From Allorhizobium sonneratiae (GTDB lineage Bacteria > Pseudomonadota > Alphaproteobacteria > Rhizobiales > Rhizobiaceae), in contig NZ_JAMKOJ010000007.1 of the NCBI RefSeq assembly GCF_023700755.1, forward strand, positions 205,614 to 269,613: DNA of 64,000 nt, given 5' to 3'. The notes beneath the pieces are model-generated. The model did no database searches. It was not told where the DNA came from and saw only the letters and a list, made by a program, of their open reading frames with translations. Positions 1-7,834 of the stretch are shown piece after piece (the first letter of the stretch is position 1; the number at the start of each line of letters is the position of its first letter). Position numbers and translations under genes: made by a program.

Positions 1-356
1 GAGGCGAGCGCGACGGCCACGGCCCTGCGGATATCGGGCAGGGCAAAGGGTTTGGCCACGACATCGATGACCTTTTCCATCAGGTCCTCGGCGCGTTCGC
101 GCTGTTCGGCATAGCCGGTCATCAGCAGGATTTTCAGGCCGGGAAAGCTTGAATGGGCGCGATGCGCCAGTTCGATCCCGTCCATCACCGGCATGCGGAT
201 GTCGGAGAGCAACAGGTCGAAATCGGTGGTGGCCAGAAGTTCCAGTCCTTCGGCGCCGTCGGCGGCCTCATGGGTTTCATGCCCATCCAGCCTCAATGCT
301 CTGGCAACGAAGGATCGCAACGAATCCTCATCCTCGGTGATCAAAATCCTGGCCAT
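1..356 (-). CDS. cpdR: CpdR-like single-domain response regulator (3' end beyond window)
   Basis: Stand-alone receiver domain with no output domain; 118 codons are visible and the family is about 120 residues long, so only the last few residues are missing. Acidic pocket residues follow the first strand (LITEDED), the phospho-acceptor Asp is in LLLSDIRMP, the Thr of the signalling switch is in LLMTGYAEQ and the Lys in VVAKPFALPD. In Caulobacter and Sinorhizobium, CpdR acts downstream of the CckA-ChpT relay and, when unphosphorylated, directs ClpXP to cell-cycle substrates such as CtrA. The ATG at 356 is preceded by AAGGGA at a suitable distance. Identity as CpdR rather than another short receiver rests on overall sequence resemblance recalled from the family. 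Confidence 0.85.
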   Translation of the reverse strand, partial: MARILITEDEDSLRSFVARALRLDGHETHEAADGAEGLELLATTDFDLLLSDIRMPVMDGIELAHRAHSSFPGLKILLMTGYAEQRERAEDLMEKVIDVVAKPFALPDIRRAVAVALA

Positions 357-545
357 ACCCACATTCCCTTGATGAGCCGTTCCCGCACCGTCATGGTTTG
401 GAAAGTGTAAATGTCTTTTTTCAGGACAATCCAGCAGGCAGATTGCCTGAAGCGTTTTTCGAATCGCTTATATTTCTCATCCTGGCGATCAAATCACCAG
501 TTTTTCCTTTGCGATCGGTAAACAAGTCCCGGCCTGGACGATGGT

Positions 546-553
546 ATGGTTAA
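546..553 (-). promoter_or_regulatory. TTAACCAT, candidate CtrA half-site upstream of cpdR
   Basis: ATGGTTAA on the plus strand reads TTAACCAT toward cpdR, about 190 bp before its start. This octamer matches the extended CtrA half-site described in alphaproteobacteria. No full TTAA-N7-TTAA site was seen. No gene or RNA was recognised in the rest of 357-664, which is AT-richer than its surroundings. Confidence 0.35.
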
Positions 554-664
554 TAATATACTTGAATCTGCGTCGGAAATGTTTCGCTTTGACGCAAATT
601 TCACGACTTGTCTTTTGAGGCCTTTAACGAAATTGAAAGATCTTCGCCTTTGTCGGTTTGCATT

Positions 665-696
665 CAGGCAAAGCCGGACCCGGTCAGGGTCCGGCT
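665..696 (-). terminator. Rho-independent terminator of hpt
   Basis: Perfect 10-bp inverted repeat AGCCGGACCC / GGGTCCGGCT (672-681 and 687-696) with a 5-nt loop, starting 5 bp after the hpt stop. On the minus strand it is followed by a short TTTG run, so the T tract is weak. Confidence 0.6.
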
Positions 697-701
697 GATT
701 C

Positions 702-1247
702 TCAGGCGGCATCGCCGGTGACGACACCGACAAAGGGCAGTTCGCGGAAGGCATAGGCGACATCCATGCCATAGCCGACAACGAAATAGTCGGGGCATTC
801 GAAGCCGACATGATCGGCTTCGAAATCTTCCTGCCGCTTGACCTTCTTGTCGAGCAGGACGGCAATCGAGACATGGGCTGCGCCGCGCTCATACATCAGG
901 TCGCGGGCGAATTTCAGCGTCCGACCGGATTCGAGAATGTCGTCGATGAGCAGGATATTGCGGCCTTTGACGTCGCTGTCGATGTCCTTGATGATTTTCA
1001 CCCCGCGCGACACCGTGCCGGCGCCATAGCTGGAAAGCGTGATGAATTCCACTTCCGGCGCAAGACCGGCATGATGCAGCGCCCGGATCAGATCGGCGGC
1101 AAAGACGAAGGAGCCCTTGAGCACCGAAATCACCAGAAGATCGTCAGAGGGACCTTTGGCAATCTCTGTCGCCAGCTCGATGTTGCGGGCGGCAATGGTT
1201 TCGGCGGTGAAGAGGGGTTCAATGGTTTTTCCGCGCACGATAGGCAT
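702..1247 (-). CDS. hpt: Hypoxanthine phosphoribosyltransferase
   Basis: Purine salvage enzyme of 181 residues that joins hypoxanthine (and usually guanine) to PRPP to make IMP/GMP in the cytoplasm. The PRPP-binding loop is in ILLIDDILESGRTL, the flexible-loop segment is in SSYGAGT and the purine-contacting region is in KKVKRQEDFEADHVGFECPDYFVVGYGMD. Length fits the Hpt family. I start at the ATG at 1247 (MPIVRGK) rather than 36 bp further upstream because the 12 extra residues are not family-like. It is transcribed toward cpdR and ends just before a hairpin terminator. Confidence 0.93.
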   Translation of the reverse strand: MPIVRGKTIEPLFTAETIAARNIELATEIAKGPSDDLLVISVLKGSFVFAADLIRALHHAGLAPEVEFITLSSYGAGTVSRGVKIIKDIDSDVKGRNILLIDDILESGRTLKFARDLMYERGAAHVSIAVLLDKKVKRQEDFEADHVGFECPDYFVVGYGMDVAYAFRELPFVGVVTGDAA

Positions 1248-1279
1248 GATCACTCCGGTTTTTGTGGTGGTTGCCCATA

Positions 1280-1960
1280 TCACATTCTGGCAGCCTGTGC
1301 AGTCTCCTTGCCGAAAGACAGTTTGAGTTCCGGTATCTTGCCGCCGGGATGGCGCAATCTTGCGGAAAATCCGCGGCTTTCTCCTGGGCCGAGCCCAAGG
1401 GCAGGGGCTGCAATCACTGTCGTGGAGATCAGGTGTCCGTCATCGTAAAGCTCGGCGCGGATGGGTTTCAGCGGCTCATAGCGGTCCGTCTGGTTCAGGA
1501 TGATGGCATTGATGCGCAGGACGGGCATTCCCGCCGCCTGCTGCCGTGTCAGGGTCACATGGGTAAAGGCCAGCGGGTTGATGGCCACTGCCGCAGGCGG
1601 GGGGCTGAGAAAGAGACCGGCCCCGCCAGACAGGAGAAACACCACCAGACAGGCCACGGCAAGCCAGGACAGAAAGAAGCGTCTTGGCATGCGCCGCAAC
1701 TGTCTCTCTGCCGCCGTCATCATGTTGCTCAGCCGATGATGCCACACAAGTGCCGGTGGCTTTGTCACGCTTTTCCCGTGCCAACCGGTTTCGATGCGGC
1801 TCCGTATATCCTCAACCGGATTTTTCAGTGTTACGAACCGGGCATCCTCAAAATCGGCGCTCAGATGCAGGGCCGGGCGGGTGCGCGCTGCGGGCCGCTC
1901 GGGCGGCAGGAGGTCGATGTCCGGTTCGGCGTTTGCCCGACGGGAGCGAAAAACAGCCAT
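1280..1960 (-). CDS. Membrane-anchored hypothetical, DUF3426/FxLYD-like C-terminal domain
   Basis: 226 residues. The first ~90 are basic and probably cytoplasmic, one hydrophobic segment follows (FLSWLAVACLVVFLLSGGAGLFL), then an approximately 110-residue periplasmic beta-rich domain with FTHVTLTRQQAAGMPVLRINAIILNQ and PIRAELYDDG, reminiscent of DUF3426/FxLYD domains. The ATG at 1960 has a very good AGGAGG upstream, which fixes the start. Related proteins beside ftsE in rhizobia often carry an N-terminal MJ0042-type zinc ribbon; no cysteine pairs are visible here, so this looks like a short version. Function unknown. It is divergent from ftsE and precedes hpt. Confidence 0.75.
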   Translation of the reverse strand: MAVFRSRRANAEPDIDLLPPERPAARTRPALHLSADFEDARFVTLKNPVEDIRSRIETGWHGKSVTKPPALVWHHRLSNMMTAAERQLRRMPRRFFLSWLAVACLVVFLLSGGAGLFLSPPPAAVAINPLAFTHVTLTRQQAAGMPVLRINAIILNQTDRYEPLKPIRAELYDDGHLISTTVIAAPALGLGPGESRGFSARLRHPGGKIPELKLSFGKETAQAARM

Positions 1961-2052
1961 GCACGCCTCCTCTTGCGCCAATCGGCGCTGGTTTCAACAT
2001 CCGCAGGCGTCTCGGCGCGGGCCGAAACCTCTTTTACAAGAGGTAAATTTTA

Positions 2053-2060
2053 ATGGTTAA
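2053..2060 (-). promoter_or_regulatory. TTAACCAT, candidate CtrA half-site between ftsEX and the divergent gene
   Basis: ATGGTTAA on the plus strand, within the 426-bp region 1961-2386 that separates ftsE from the divergent membrane protein. It is the same octamer as upstream of cpdR and of the histidine kinase. A short AT-rich hairpin (CCTCTT/AAGAGG, around 2029-2043) lies just beside it. No gene was recognised in this region. Confidence 0.35.
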
Positions 2061-2248
2061 CGATCCTCTAAGGTTGAGCCGAAAGGCTTGAAATGCTGAG
2101 CAAGAGACTTGCCGGCCTCAACCTGAGCAGCCATTGCAAGGTGCATGGAGGGCGCAGATGCAAAGCGGTTCTGTTATGATGACTGTTGCCGCTCATCGTC
2201 GAATCATGTTTTTGATGAGTCGTGATCGTGTGGATGGGCTATTCTTGG

Positions 2249-2267
2249 TGTCAGACAGCGTCTGACA
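2249..2267. promoter_or_regulatory. Perfect 8-bp dyad upstream of ftsE
   Basis: TGTCAGAC-AGC-GTCTGACA, an exact inverted repeat with a 3-bp centre, about 120 bp before the ftsE start. It has no T tract, so an operator for a dimeric regulator is more likely than a terminator. The cognate regulator is unknown. Confidence 0.35.
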
Positions 2268-2386
2268 GAGACAAAACGAAAATCCATCTGCGGCAAGGAT
2301 GTAAGCTTTAAGCCATGAACCGGTTGCGTCCGATCGTGATGCGTTGGTAAAAAGTGCTTTGACGGGCTAAGAAGAGCGGGTGTCTC

Positions 2387-3046
2387 TTGATTCACTTCGA
2401 GAATGTCGGGTTGCGATACGGAATGGGACCGGAAATTCTCCGCGACCTGACCTTTGACATCCCGAAACGCTCCTTCCAGTTCCTGACCGGGCCTTCCGGT
2501 GCGGGCAAGACCACGCTCCTCAGGCTGCTGTTCATGTCGCTGAAGCCTACCCGTGGGCTGATCCGCAGTTTTGGCCGCGATATCACCCAGATTCCGCGTG
2601 ATGAGTTACCGCTTCTGCGCCGGCGCGTCGGCATTGTCTTTCAGGATTTCCAGTTGCTCGACCATCTGACCACCTATGAGAATGTCGCCCTGCCGCTTCG
2701 GGTGCGCGGCAAGGAGGAGTCGTCCTATAGGCAGGATGTGCTGGAACTGTTGCGATGGGTCGGGCTTGGCGAACGGATCAATGTCCTTCCGCCCATTCTC
2801 TCCGGTGGAGAAAAGCAGCGTGTCGCCATCGCCCGCGCCCTGATTGACCGACCGGAACTCCTGTTGGCCGATGAGCCGACCGGCAATGTCGATCCACCGA
2901 TGGCGCGCCGCCTGCTCAGCCTGTTTCTCGAACTCAACCGGCTGGGAACGGCGGTGGTCATCGCCACCCATGATCTTGTGCTGATGGATCAGGTCGATGC
3001 CCGGCGGATGATCCTGACGGAGGGACGGCTCGATATTTATGAGTGA
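2387..3046 (+). CDS. ftsE: Cell-division ATP-binding protein FtsE
   Basis: ABC ATPase of 219 residues that pairs with FtsX at the septum and drives activation of peptidoglycan hydrolases through FtsX. Walker A is GPSGAGKTT, the signature is LSGGEKQR, and Walker B with the catalytic Glu is LLLADEPTGNVD; a His is present in the switch (ATHD). Translation starts at TTG in the arrangement TTG-ATT-CAC-TTC; no ATG is available without losing the conserved N-terminal strand. It overlaps ftsX by 8 bp, indicating translational coupling. Confidence 0.95.
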   Translation: MIHFENVGLRYGMGPEILRDLTFDIPKRSFQFLTGPSGAGKTTLLRLLFMSLKPTRGLIRSFGRDITQIPRDELPLLRRRVGIVFQDFQLLDHLTTYENVALPLRVRGKEESSYRQDVLELLRWVGLGERINVLPPILSGGEKQRVAIARALIDRPELLLADEPTGNVDPPMARRLLSLFLELNRLGTAVVIATHDLVLMDQVDARRMILTEGRLDIYE

Positions 3047-4064
3047 GCGTGATCCCATTCCTGCTTCGCTTGCCATGCCGCCGCCCGGTCAGGCTCGTGC
3101 CCGCCGCCCGGATCTTGCCGTGCGCCCGATCGGGCCTATCCTGCCGCCCTCCAATATTCAGGGCAATGCGCTGATGGTGGTGATTGCCATCATGGCCTTT
3201 CTGGCCTGTCTGACGCTGGGTGCGGTGTCGATGGTCAGGGCGACGGCGGCCAGCTGGCAAAGCCAGATTTCGCGGGAGATCACCATCCAGATCAAGCCGG
3301 ACGACACGCTGGATATGAATGCGGCACTCGAAAAGGCCAAGACCATCGCCCTGAGCTTTGTCGGCACCAAGAGCGGTCAGATCGTTGATGAGGCGGCGAC
3401 CGCCCGTCTGCTGGAGCCGTGGCTGGGCAGCGGTCTCGACATTCACGACCTTCCGGTGCCGCGGCTGGTGATCATTACCATTGACGAAGACCACCCGCCG
3501 GATTTTCAGGCGATGCGCGATCTTCTGACGGCGCAAATTCCGCAAGCGTCTCTGGACGATCACCGCACCTGGGTGGACAGGCTGGTCTCCATGGCGCACA
3601 CCACGGTGCTGATCGGCTTTGCCATTCTGTTGCTGGTGTTTACCGCCATGATCCTGACGGTGGTATTTGCCACGCGGGGGGCGTTGTCCGGCAATCGGCA
3701 CATCATCGAGGTTCTGCATTTTGTCGGGGCCGAAAGCCTGTTCGTCGCGCGCGAATTCCAGAAACATTTTCTGAAAATCAGCCTCAAGGGCTCGGCTGCG
3801 GGCGGGCTTGTCGCCACGAGCCTGTTTGCGCTGGCGAGTTTCTGGCAGAATCATACACTTGCCACACCGCAAAGCGATCAGGCGGCAGCACTTTTCGGTC
3901 GGTTTGAAATCGGCTGGACCGGTTATCTCGGGATTTTCGCCACCATGCTGGTGATTGCGCTTTTGACCACTGTCACCGCTCGCCTGACGGTGATGCGGGC
4001 AATCGATGAAATTGATCTCATCCGATCCGATCCGAGCCGCAGCGGCGGTCTGCCCGCTGATTGA
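3039..4064 (+). CDS. ftsX: Cell-division membrane protein FtsX
   Basis: 341 residues: a cytoplasmic N-terminal tail (~40 residues, Pro/Arg rich), a first transmembrane helix (ALMVVIAIMAFLACLTLGAVSMV), a periplasmic domain of about 150 residues, then three further helices including TTVLIGFAILLLVFTAMILTVVF and GYLGIFATMLVIALLTTVTARL, the FtsX permease layout. It works with FtsE at the divisome. The gene starts inside the last codons of ftsE. Downstream are two large palindromes rather than a classical terminator. Confidence 0.93.
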   Translation: MSERDPIPASLAMPPPGQARARRPDLAVRPIGPILPPSNIQGNALMVVIAIMAFLACLTLGAVSMVRATAASWQSQISREITIQIKPDDTLDMNAALEKAKTIALSFVGTKSGQIVDEAATARLLEPWLGSGLDIHDLPVPRLVIITIDEDHPPDFQAMRDLLTAQIPQASLDDHRTWVDRLVSMAHTTVLIGFAILLLVFTAMILTVVFATRGALSGNRHIIEVLHFVGAESLFVAREFQKHFLKISLKGSAAGGLVATSLFALASFWQNHTLATPQSDQAAALFGRFEIGWTGYLGIFATMLVIALLTTVTARLTVMRAIDEIDLIRSDPSRSGGLPAD

Positions 4065-4085
4065 CATGGTGTATGCCGCTGCCGA

Positions 4086-4135
4086 CTTCCGCATTTACAG
4101 GAAAACCGCGTACGGTTTTCCTGTAAATGCGGAAG
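4086..4135. repeat. 50-bp near-perfect palindrome (rhizobial palindromic element)
   Basis: Two perfect 23-bp arms (4086-4108 and 4113-4135) around a 4-bp centre, with GGAAAACCG / CGGTTTTCC in the inner part. This core recurs in other intergenic palindromes of this window (near 14.9, 52.5 and 55.1 kb). It lies 21 bp after the ftsX stop and may stabilise the 3' end of the ftsEX mRNA, but it has no T tract. Confidence 0.7.
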
Positions 4136-4143
4136 AACAAAGA

Positions 4144-4180
4144 GTGAGAACGTTTCCGTGAAACACTGAAACGTTCTCAC
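4144..4180. repeat. Second hairpin downstream of ftsX
   Basis: Perfect 13-bp inverted repeat GTGAGAACGTTTC / GAAACGTTCTCAC separated by 11 nt. It follows the 50-bp palindrome directly. No T run, so its role as a terminator is uncertain. Confidence 0.55.
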
Positions 4181-4297
4181 AGAGGCGGTTGCGTTGTGGC
4201 GGACCGAAAAATAAGAGGATGGGAAGCGCCTTGCTCCCTTTTGCTGCCGCTATTGCATGGTCGGTGGGGGCAATATTCCAATGCAGATCCGAAGAGA

Positions 4298-5092
4298 ATG
4301 AATGTGCGGGCCATGAACATGCGCCACAGAAAGACAGAGACGGAAAAGCCCGGCACCACTGCGCAGGGTTTTCGTCGGCTGTTCAACCGAAAGGACAGGC
4401 TGCGCCGTCTTTTGCGGTTCGGCGGCTATGTGGTCATTCTGCTTGTGGCGGGTTTTATCGGCGGATTTCTGCATTTTGCCGATATGGTCTCGACGATGAA
4501 GCCGCCTGTCGATCCCAAGGCCGATGCCATCGTTGTGCTGACCGGCGGCTATCAGCGGATCGATCAGGCGGTGGATCTGCTCCGGCGCGGCGCGGGCAAG
4601 CGTCTGCTCATTTCCGGCGTGCATCCGACGACCACGCCGGCGCAAATCCGCCGCATGACGCAAAGCTCGGCCGATCTCTTCGCCTGTTGCGTGGATATGG
4701 GCTATGAGGCAATCGATACGATCGGCAATGCCAATGAGACGGAACGCTGGATTCACGACAAGGGCTATAAATCGGTTCTGGTCGTCACCAGCAATTATCA
4801 CATCGAGCGCAGCCTGATGGAGTTGCGCCGCATCGATCACCAGACACACTTCATTCCCTATCCGGTGGTCAATGGCGATCTGCTGGTCAAGGCCTGGTAT
4901 ACCGATCCCAACGCCTTGCGGACCCTTCTGTCGGAATATGCCAAGATCATCGTCGCCAGTCTGCGTGACCGGATCGGCTGGGGTGCATGGCAGGGTCTGC
5001 GCTCGCCCGCCGATGTCGAGCGTAGCCAGAAACATGCCTTTGCCCATCATGGCCGTTCTCATGGCGATGAGGAAACCTCCGGCAAGGCCTGA
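4298..5092 (+). CDS. YdcF/SanA-like DUF218 membrane protein
   Basis: 264 residues. A basic N-terminus, one membrane helix (FGGYVVILLVAGFIGGFLHF), then a DUF218 Rossmann-like domain beginning ADAIVVLTGGYQRIDQAVDLLRRG, with LLISGVHP, the conserved NANETERW segment and VLVVTSNYHIERSLMELRR. SanA/YdcF/ElyC relatives affect envelope integrity and lipid-carrier metabolism, but the reaction is not established. Several in-frame starts exist (GTG 4196, ATG 4298, 4313, 4319); 4298 has GAAGAG just before it. It lies between ftsEX and plsC in the same direction. Confidence 0.85.
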   Translation: MNVRAMNMRHRKTETEKPGTTAQGFRRLFNRKDRLRRLLRFGGYVVILLVAGFIGGFLHFADMVSTMKPPVDPKADAIVVLTGGYQRIDQAVDLLRRGAGKRLLISGVHPTTTPAQIRRMTQSSADLFACCVDMGYEAIDTIGNANETERWIHDKGYKSVLVVTSNYHIERSLMELRRIDHQTHFIPYPVVNGDLLVKAWYTDPNALRTLLSEYAKIIVASLRDRIGWGAWQGLRSPADVERSQKHAFAHHGRSHGDEETSGKA

Positions 5093-5134
5093 TGTTGTCT
5101 TTCGCTTGACAGCAGTTTCCTGTAAGTGTGATCT

Positions 5135-5165
5135 TCGGAAAAATGGAACCAGATTTTCCGAAAAG
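5135..5165. repeat. Degenerate palindromic element upstream of plsC
   Basis: CGGAAAA...TTTTCCG hairpin with a 10-12 nt centre, a weaker version of the palindrome core seen elsewhere in the window. It lies in the 152-bp gap before the acyltransferase gene. Confidence 0.4.
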
Positions 5166-5244
5166 ATAAACGAAAACAAGGTAATCCGAAGCCTCATTCG
5201 CCGATTTACTCCTTTTCAGACACACTCCAGCCGATGGCCCTTTC

Positions 5245-6054
5245 ATGCTTGCTTTGCGCTCCCTGCTGTTCAATCTTCTCTTCTATGCCAATCTCATCGT
5301 GCGAATGATCGTGCTGTCGCCGATCTATTTTCTATTGCCGCGCAAGAGGGCCTATGACAGCATCGTCAAGGCTTGGGCACGCTCCAACCACTGGCTGATG
5401 CGGGTGATCGTCGGTATGACCTTCGAGATCGAAGGTCTGGAGAATATTCCAAAGGGCGGCTATATTCTTGCGCCGAAGCATCAATCCTTCTGGGATACCT
5501 ATGCGCTGCTGCCTGTTCTTGACGATCCTGTCTATATTTTGAAACGCGAGCTGATGGCGATCCCGCTTTTCGGCTGGTATGCGAAAAAGCAGAGGATGAT
5601 CCCGGTCAATCGCAGCGCGCGCGGTCGTGAAATGCTGAAAGTCATGAAGCGCACGGCCGAGGAAATGAAAAGCGGTCGCCAGCTGATTATCTATCCCGAA
5701 GGCACCCGCCGCCCGCCGGGAGCCGAGCCAGATTACAAATACGGCATTGCCCGGCTCTATCGGGATCTGAAGGTGCCGGTCGTGCCGGTTGCGCTGCATG
5801 CCGGCCTGTTCTGGCCGCGCCGCAGCCTGATGCGCTATCCGGGCCATTACAAGGTTCGCATCCTGCCGCCGATTGCGCCAGGCCTCGATCCGGACACTTT
5901 TTTCGCAAGGCTGATTGAAGAGCTGGAGGCGGCAAGCGACGCCCTGCTCGTCGATATGGTCAAGGACAATCCCGGTCTTGAACTGCCTGAAACGGTCAAG
6001 GCGCGGCTTGCGATATTATCTGCGGGGAATGCGCCGGTTCAGATGTCGGTGTGA
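5245..6054 (+). CDS. 1-acyl-sn-glycerol-3-phosphate acyltransferase (PlsC family)
   Basis: 269-residue inner-membrane acyltransferase expected to convert lysophosphatidate to phosphatidate in phospholipid synthesis. The HX4D catalytic motif is in APKHQSFWDTYALLP, motif II is in PVNRSARG, the EGTR motif is in YPEGTRRPPG and the VP motif in VPVVPVALHAGLFW. One or two N-terminal hydrophobic stretches (LLFNLLFYANLIVRMIVLS) anchor it. Starts at ATG 5245. It overlaps the convergent ChaC-like gene by 16 bp. Which of several PlsC paralogues it represents cannot be told here. Confidence 0.9.
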   Translation: MLALRSLLFNLLFYANLIVRMIVLSPIYFLLPRKRAYDSIVKAWARSNHWLMRVIVGMTFEIEGLENIPKGGYILAPKHQSFWDTYALLPVLDDPVYILKRELMAIPLFGWYAKKQRMIPVNRSARGREMLKVMKRTAEEMKSGRQLIIYPEGTRRPPGAEPDYKYGIARLYRDLKVPVVPVALHAGLFWPRRSLMRYPGHYKVRILPPIAPGLDPDTFFARLIEELEAASDALLVDMVKDNPGLELPETVKARLAILSAGNAPVQMSV

Positions 6055-6563
6055 AGAGAGTCTGCCAGTCTCTCCAGCCATCGGTCGCGAATGCCCATGC
6101 CCTTGAGGTGGGCAACGGTATTTTCGACATAGGCGCGGTTCGGGCCGGAGCGACCCGTGGCGCGGAGCACGATTGCGGCAGCCTCTTCGACGGTGATTGC
6201 GCCGGCATATTGGTGATGGCTGCGGTCCACCACATAGCCGAGCGCTTGGATGCGTCGTCCATCGGCAAGGGTCAAGGGCAGGTGTCGTTCGAGATAGACC
6301 GATGTGACAAGCTCACGCTCGCGCAGATAGGCGAGCGTTTGCAGCCATGTCTCGTTGCTGACGCGGAAGGCCAGCCCCTGGCAGGAGCCGCCCCGATCGA
6401 GCCCCAGTACCAGACCCGGCACGGCTTCGGTGCCGCGATGGACGAAGGAGCGGATGCACAGCGACCGGTGAAAACCGTGGGCACGCGCCCTGATCTGCTC
6501 TTCATAGGGAAAACCCGGATTCCACATCAAAGATCCGTAGCCAAACACCCAAAATTCGTCCAT
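6039..6563 (-). CDS. Gamma-glutamylcyclotransferase, ChaC-like
   Basis: 174 residues. The substrate-binding loop is VFGYGSLMWNPGF at the N-terminus, and the family's conserved Arg-rich strand is LCIRSFVHRGTEAVPGLVLGLDRGGSC. ChaC proteins cleave glutathione to 5-oxoproline and Cys-Gly in the cytoplasm; the catalytic Glu is expected in the ERELVTSVYLERHLPL region. I chose ATG 6563 because it places VFGYGSLMW close to the N-terminus as in the family; the longer upstream reading adds 48 residues without recognisable features. It ends convergently inside the last codons of the acyltransferase gene. Confidence 0.85.
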   Translation of the reverse strand: MDEFWVFGYGSLMWNPGFPYEEQIRARAHGFHRSLCIRSFVHRGTEAVPGLVLGLDRGGSCQGLAFRVSNETWLQTLAYLRERELVTSVYLERHLPLTLADGRRIQALGYVVDRSHHQYAGAITVEEAAAIVLRATGRSGPNRAYVENTVAHLKGMGIRDRWLERLADSLHTDI

Positions 6564-6801
6564 ATCGCCTGTAAACTCTTGTCTGGGGAAGGTGCAGACC
6601 CGACGAAAATTGGGTTCATGCTGGCTGCCTTCCTGTTTCATGCTGTTTGAAGCCGAATCTCGCTCAAGGGGAAACAGGTCTTGTTCAGAGCGGCTTATCG
6701 TCGCCAAGTGTCAGTGACGGCGCGCGGCGCTATATAAGAGTTGAGTGGCATGGCGCACAAGAGGCGTCGATGTAAAACCATGGCGGACAGAGGAGACATC
6801 C

Positions 6802-7827
6802 ATGGGAATGGCAGAGCGGGTGGACGGGTCCTCGAAAGGCGTTCGAAAAGGCAAGACCGTGTTATTGGGTCTTTTGGCCATTCTTGTCTTCGTGGTGATC
6901 TATTGCGTCGCCTGGCTTGCGGCCGCCCATTACGCCACGCTGAAGCTTGAAAAAGCCTTCAATGGGAAAAATCCTGTTTCGGCATCGCTGACCTGCTCGA
7001 AAATGCATATGAGCGGGTTTCCGCTGCATATCGGGTTGAATTGCGCCAAGGTCACCTTTGCCAACAAGACCAATGGACTGAGCGGCTCCTTTGGCGCTTT
7101 CCGTTCTGCGGCGGAAATTTTTCATCCCGGCATGGTGCGTCTCAATATCAACAGCCCGGCCATTATCCAGACAGGCGGCGGTGCTTCCATGTCCTTCGAC
7201 TGGGGTAGTCTCTATTCCAGCATGACGACGGGGATTGGTGGCATCGATTCCCAGGAGCTCACCATTGACCGGCTGCGCTCAACTGTGGCCCATGCTCTGA
7301 CGGGCAAGATCATGCAGATCAATGCTGCCCGTATCCATACGAGTCTGGAGCGCGAGGGAGACGATCTTGCAGCCTCCGGTCAGGTGCAGAACATGGATTT
7401 CGGGGCAACGGAAAATATGCCGCCGCTGCCGCCTCTGTCGATCGATCTCGATGTCAAGCTTTTAGGGCAGGCAGGCATTCTGGATATCGACAATCCGAAG
7501 CCGATCGAACTGCACGGTCTGACCGGTACCGTCAACGGGCTTCAGCTGAATGCCGGAGAAGGACGCTCGATTACCGCCAGTGGTCCCTTGAGCATTGATG
7601 AAAACGGTCTTGTTTCCGGCACGCTGAAACTGTCGGTGAACAAGCTGGATGGCTGGCGTGATCTGGCAATGGGAGCCTATCCCGATGAACAACGAACAAT
7701 CAAGACGGTGGCCAAGGTGATCAAGGCATTATTCCTCGGTCAGAACCAGGGGCAGGTGACCTTGCAGATCACCCGCGGCGTCGTGGTGCTGGGCTTTATC
7801 CCGATCGGCAATATTCCACCGGTGTAA
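6802..7827 (+). CDS. DUF2125 domain-containing protein
   Basis: 341 residues with one N-terminal transmembrane helix (VLLGLLAILVFVVIYCVAWLAAAHYA) followed by a long, mostly beta-strand periplasmic region matching the DUF2125 family as I recall it (SGFPLHIGLNCAKVTF, LSIDENGLVSGTLKLSV). Alphaproteobacteria keep one such protein beside tyrC/hisC. Function unknown; the architecture resembles AsmA/DUF748-like envelope proteins. The ATG at 6802 is preceded by GAGGAGA at good spacing, so the GTG 57 bp upstream is not preferred. It is convergent with tyrC. Confidence 0.8.
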   Translation: MGMAERVDGSSKGVRKGKTVLLGLLAILVFVVIYCVAWLAAAHYATLKLEKAFNGKNPVSASLTCSKMHMSGFPLHIGLNCAKVTFANKTNGLSGSFGAFRSAAEIFHPGMVRLNINSPAIIQTGGGASMSFDWGSLYSSMTTGIGGIDSQELTIDRLRSTVAHALTGKIMQINAARIHTSLEREGDDLAASGQVQNMDFGATENMPPLPPLSIDLDVKLLGQAGILDIDNPKPIELHGLTGTVNGLQLNAGEGRSITASGPLSIDENGLVSGTLKLSVNKLDGWRDLAMGAYPDEQRTIKTVAKVIKALFLGQNQGQVTLQITRGVVVLGFIPIGNIPPV

Positions 7828-7834
7828 AACGAGG

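Noticed and set aside
2958..4094. Long minus-strand open frame opposite ftsX
   Set aside because: Complementary to a clear ftsX gene; composition (Arg/Gln/His-rich) is typical of antisense shadow frames.
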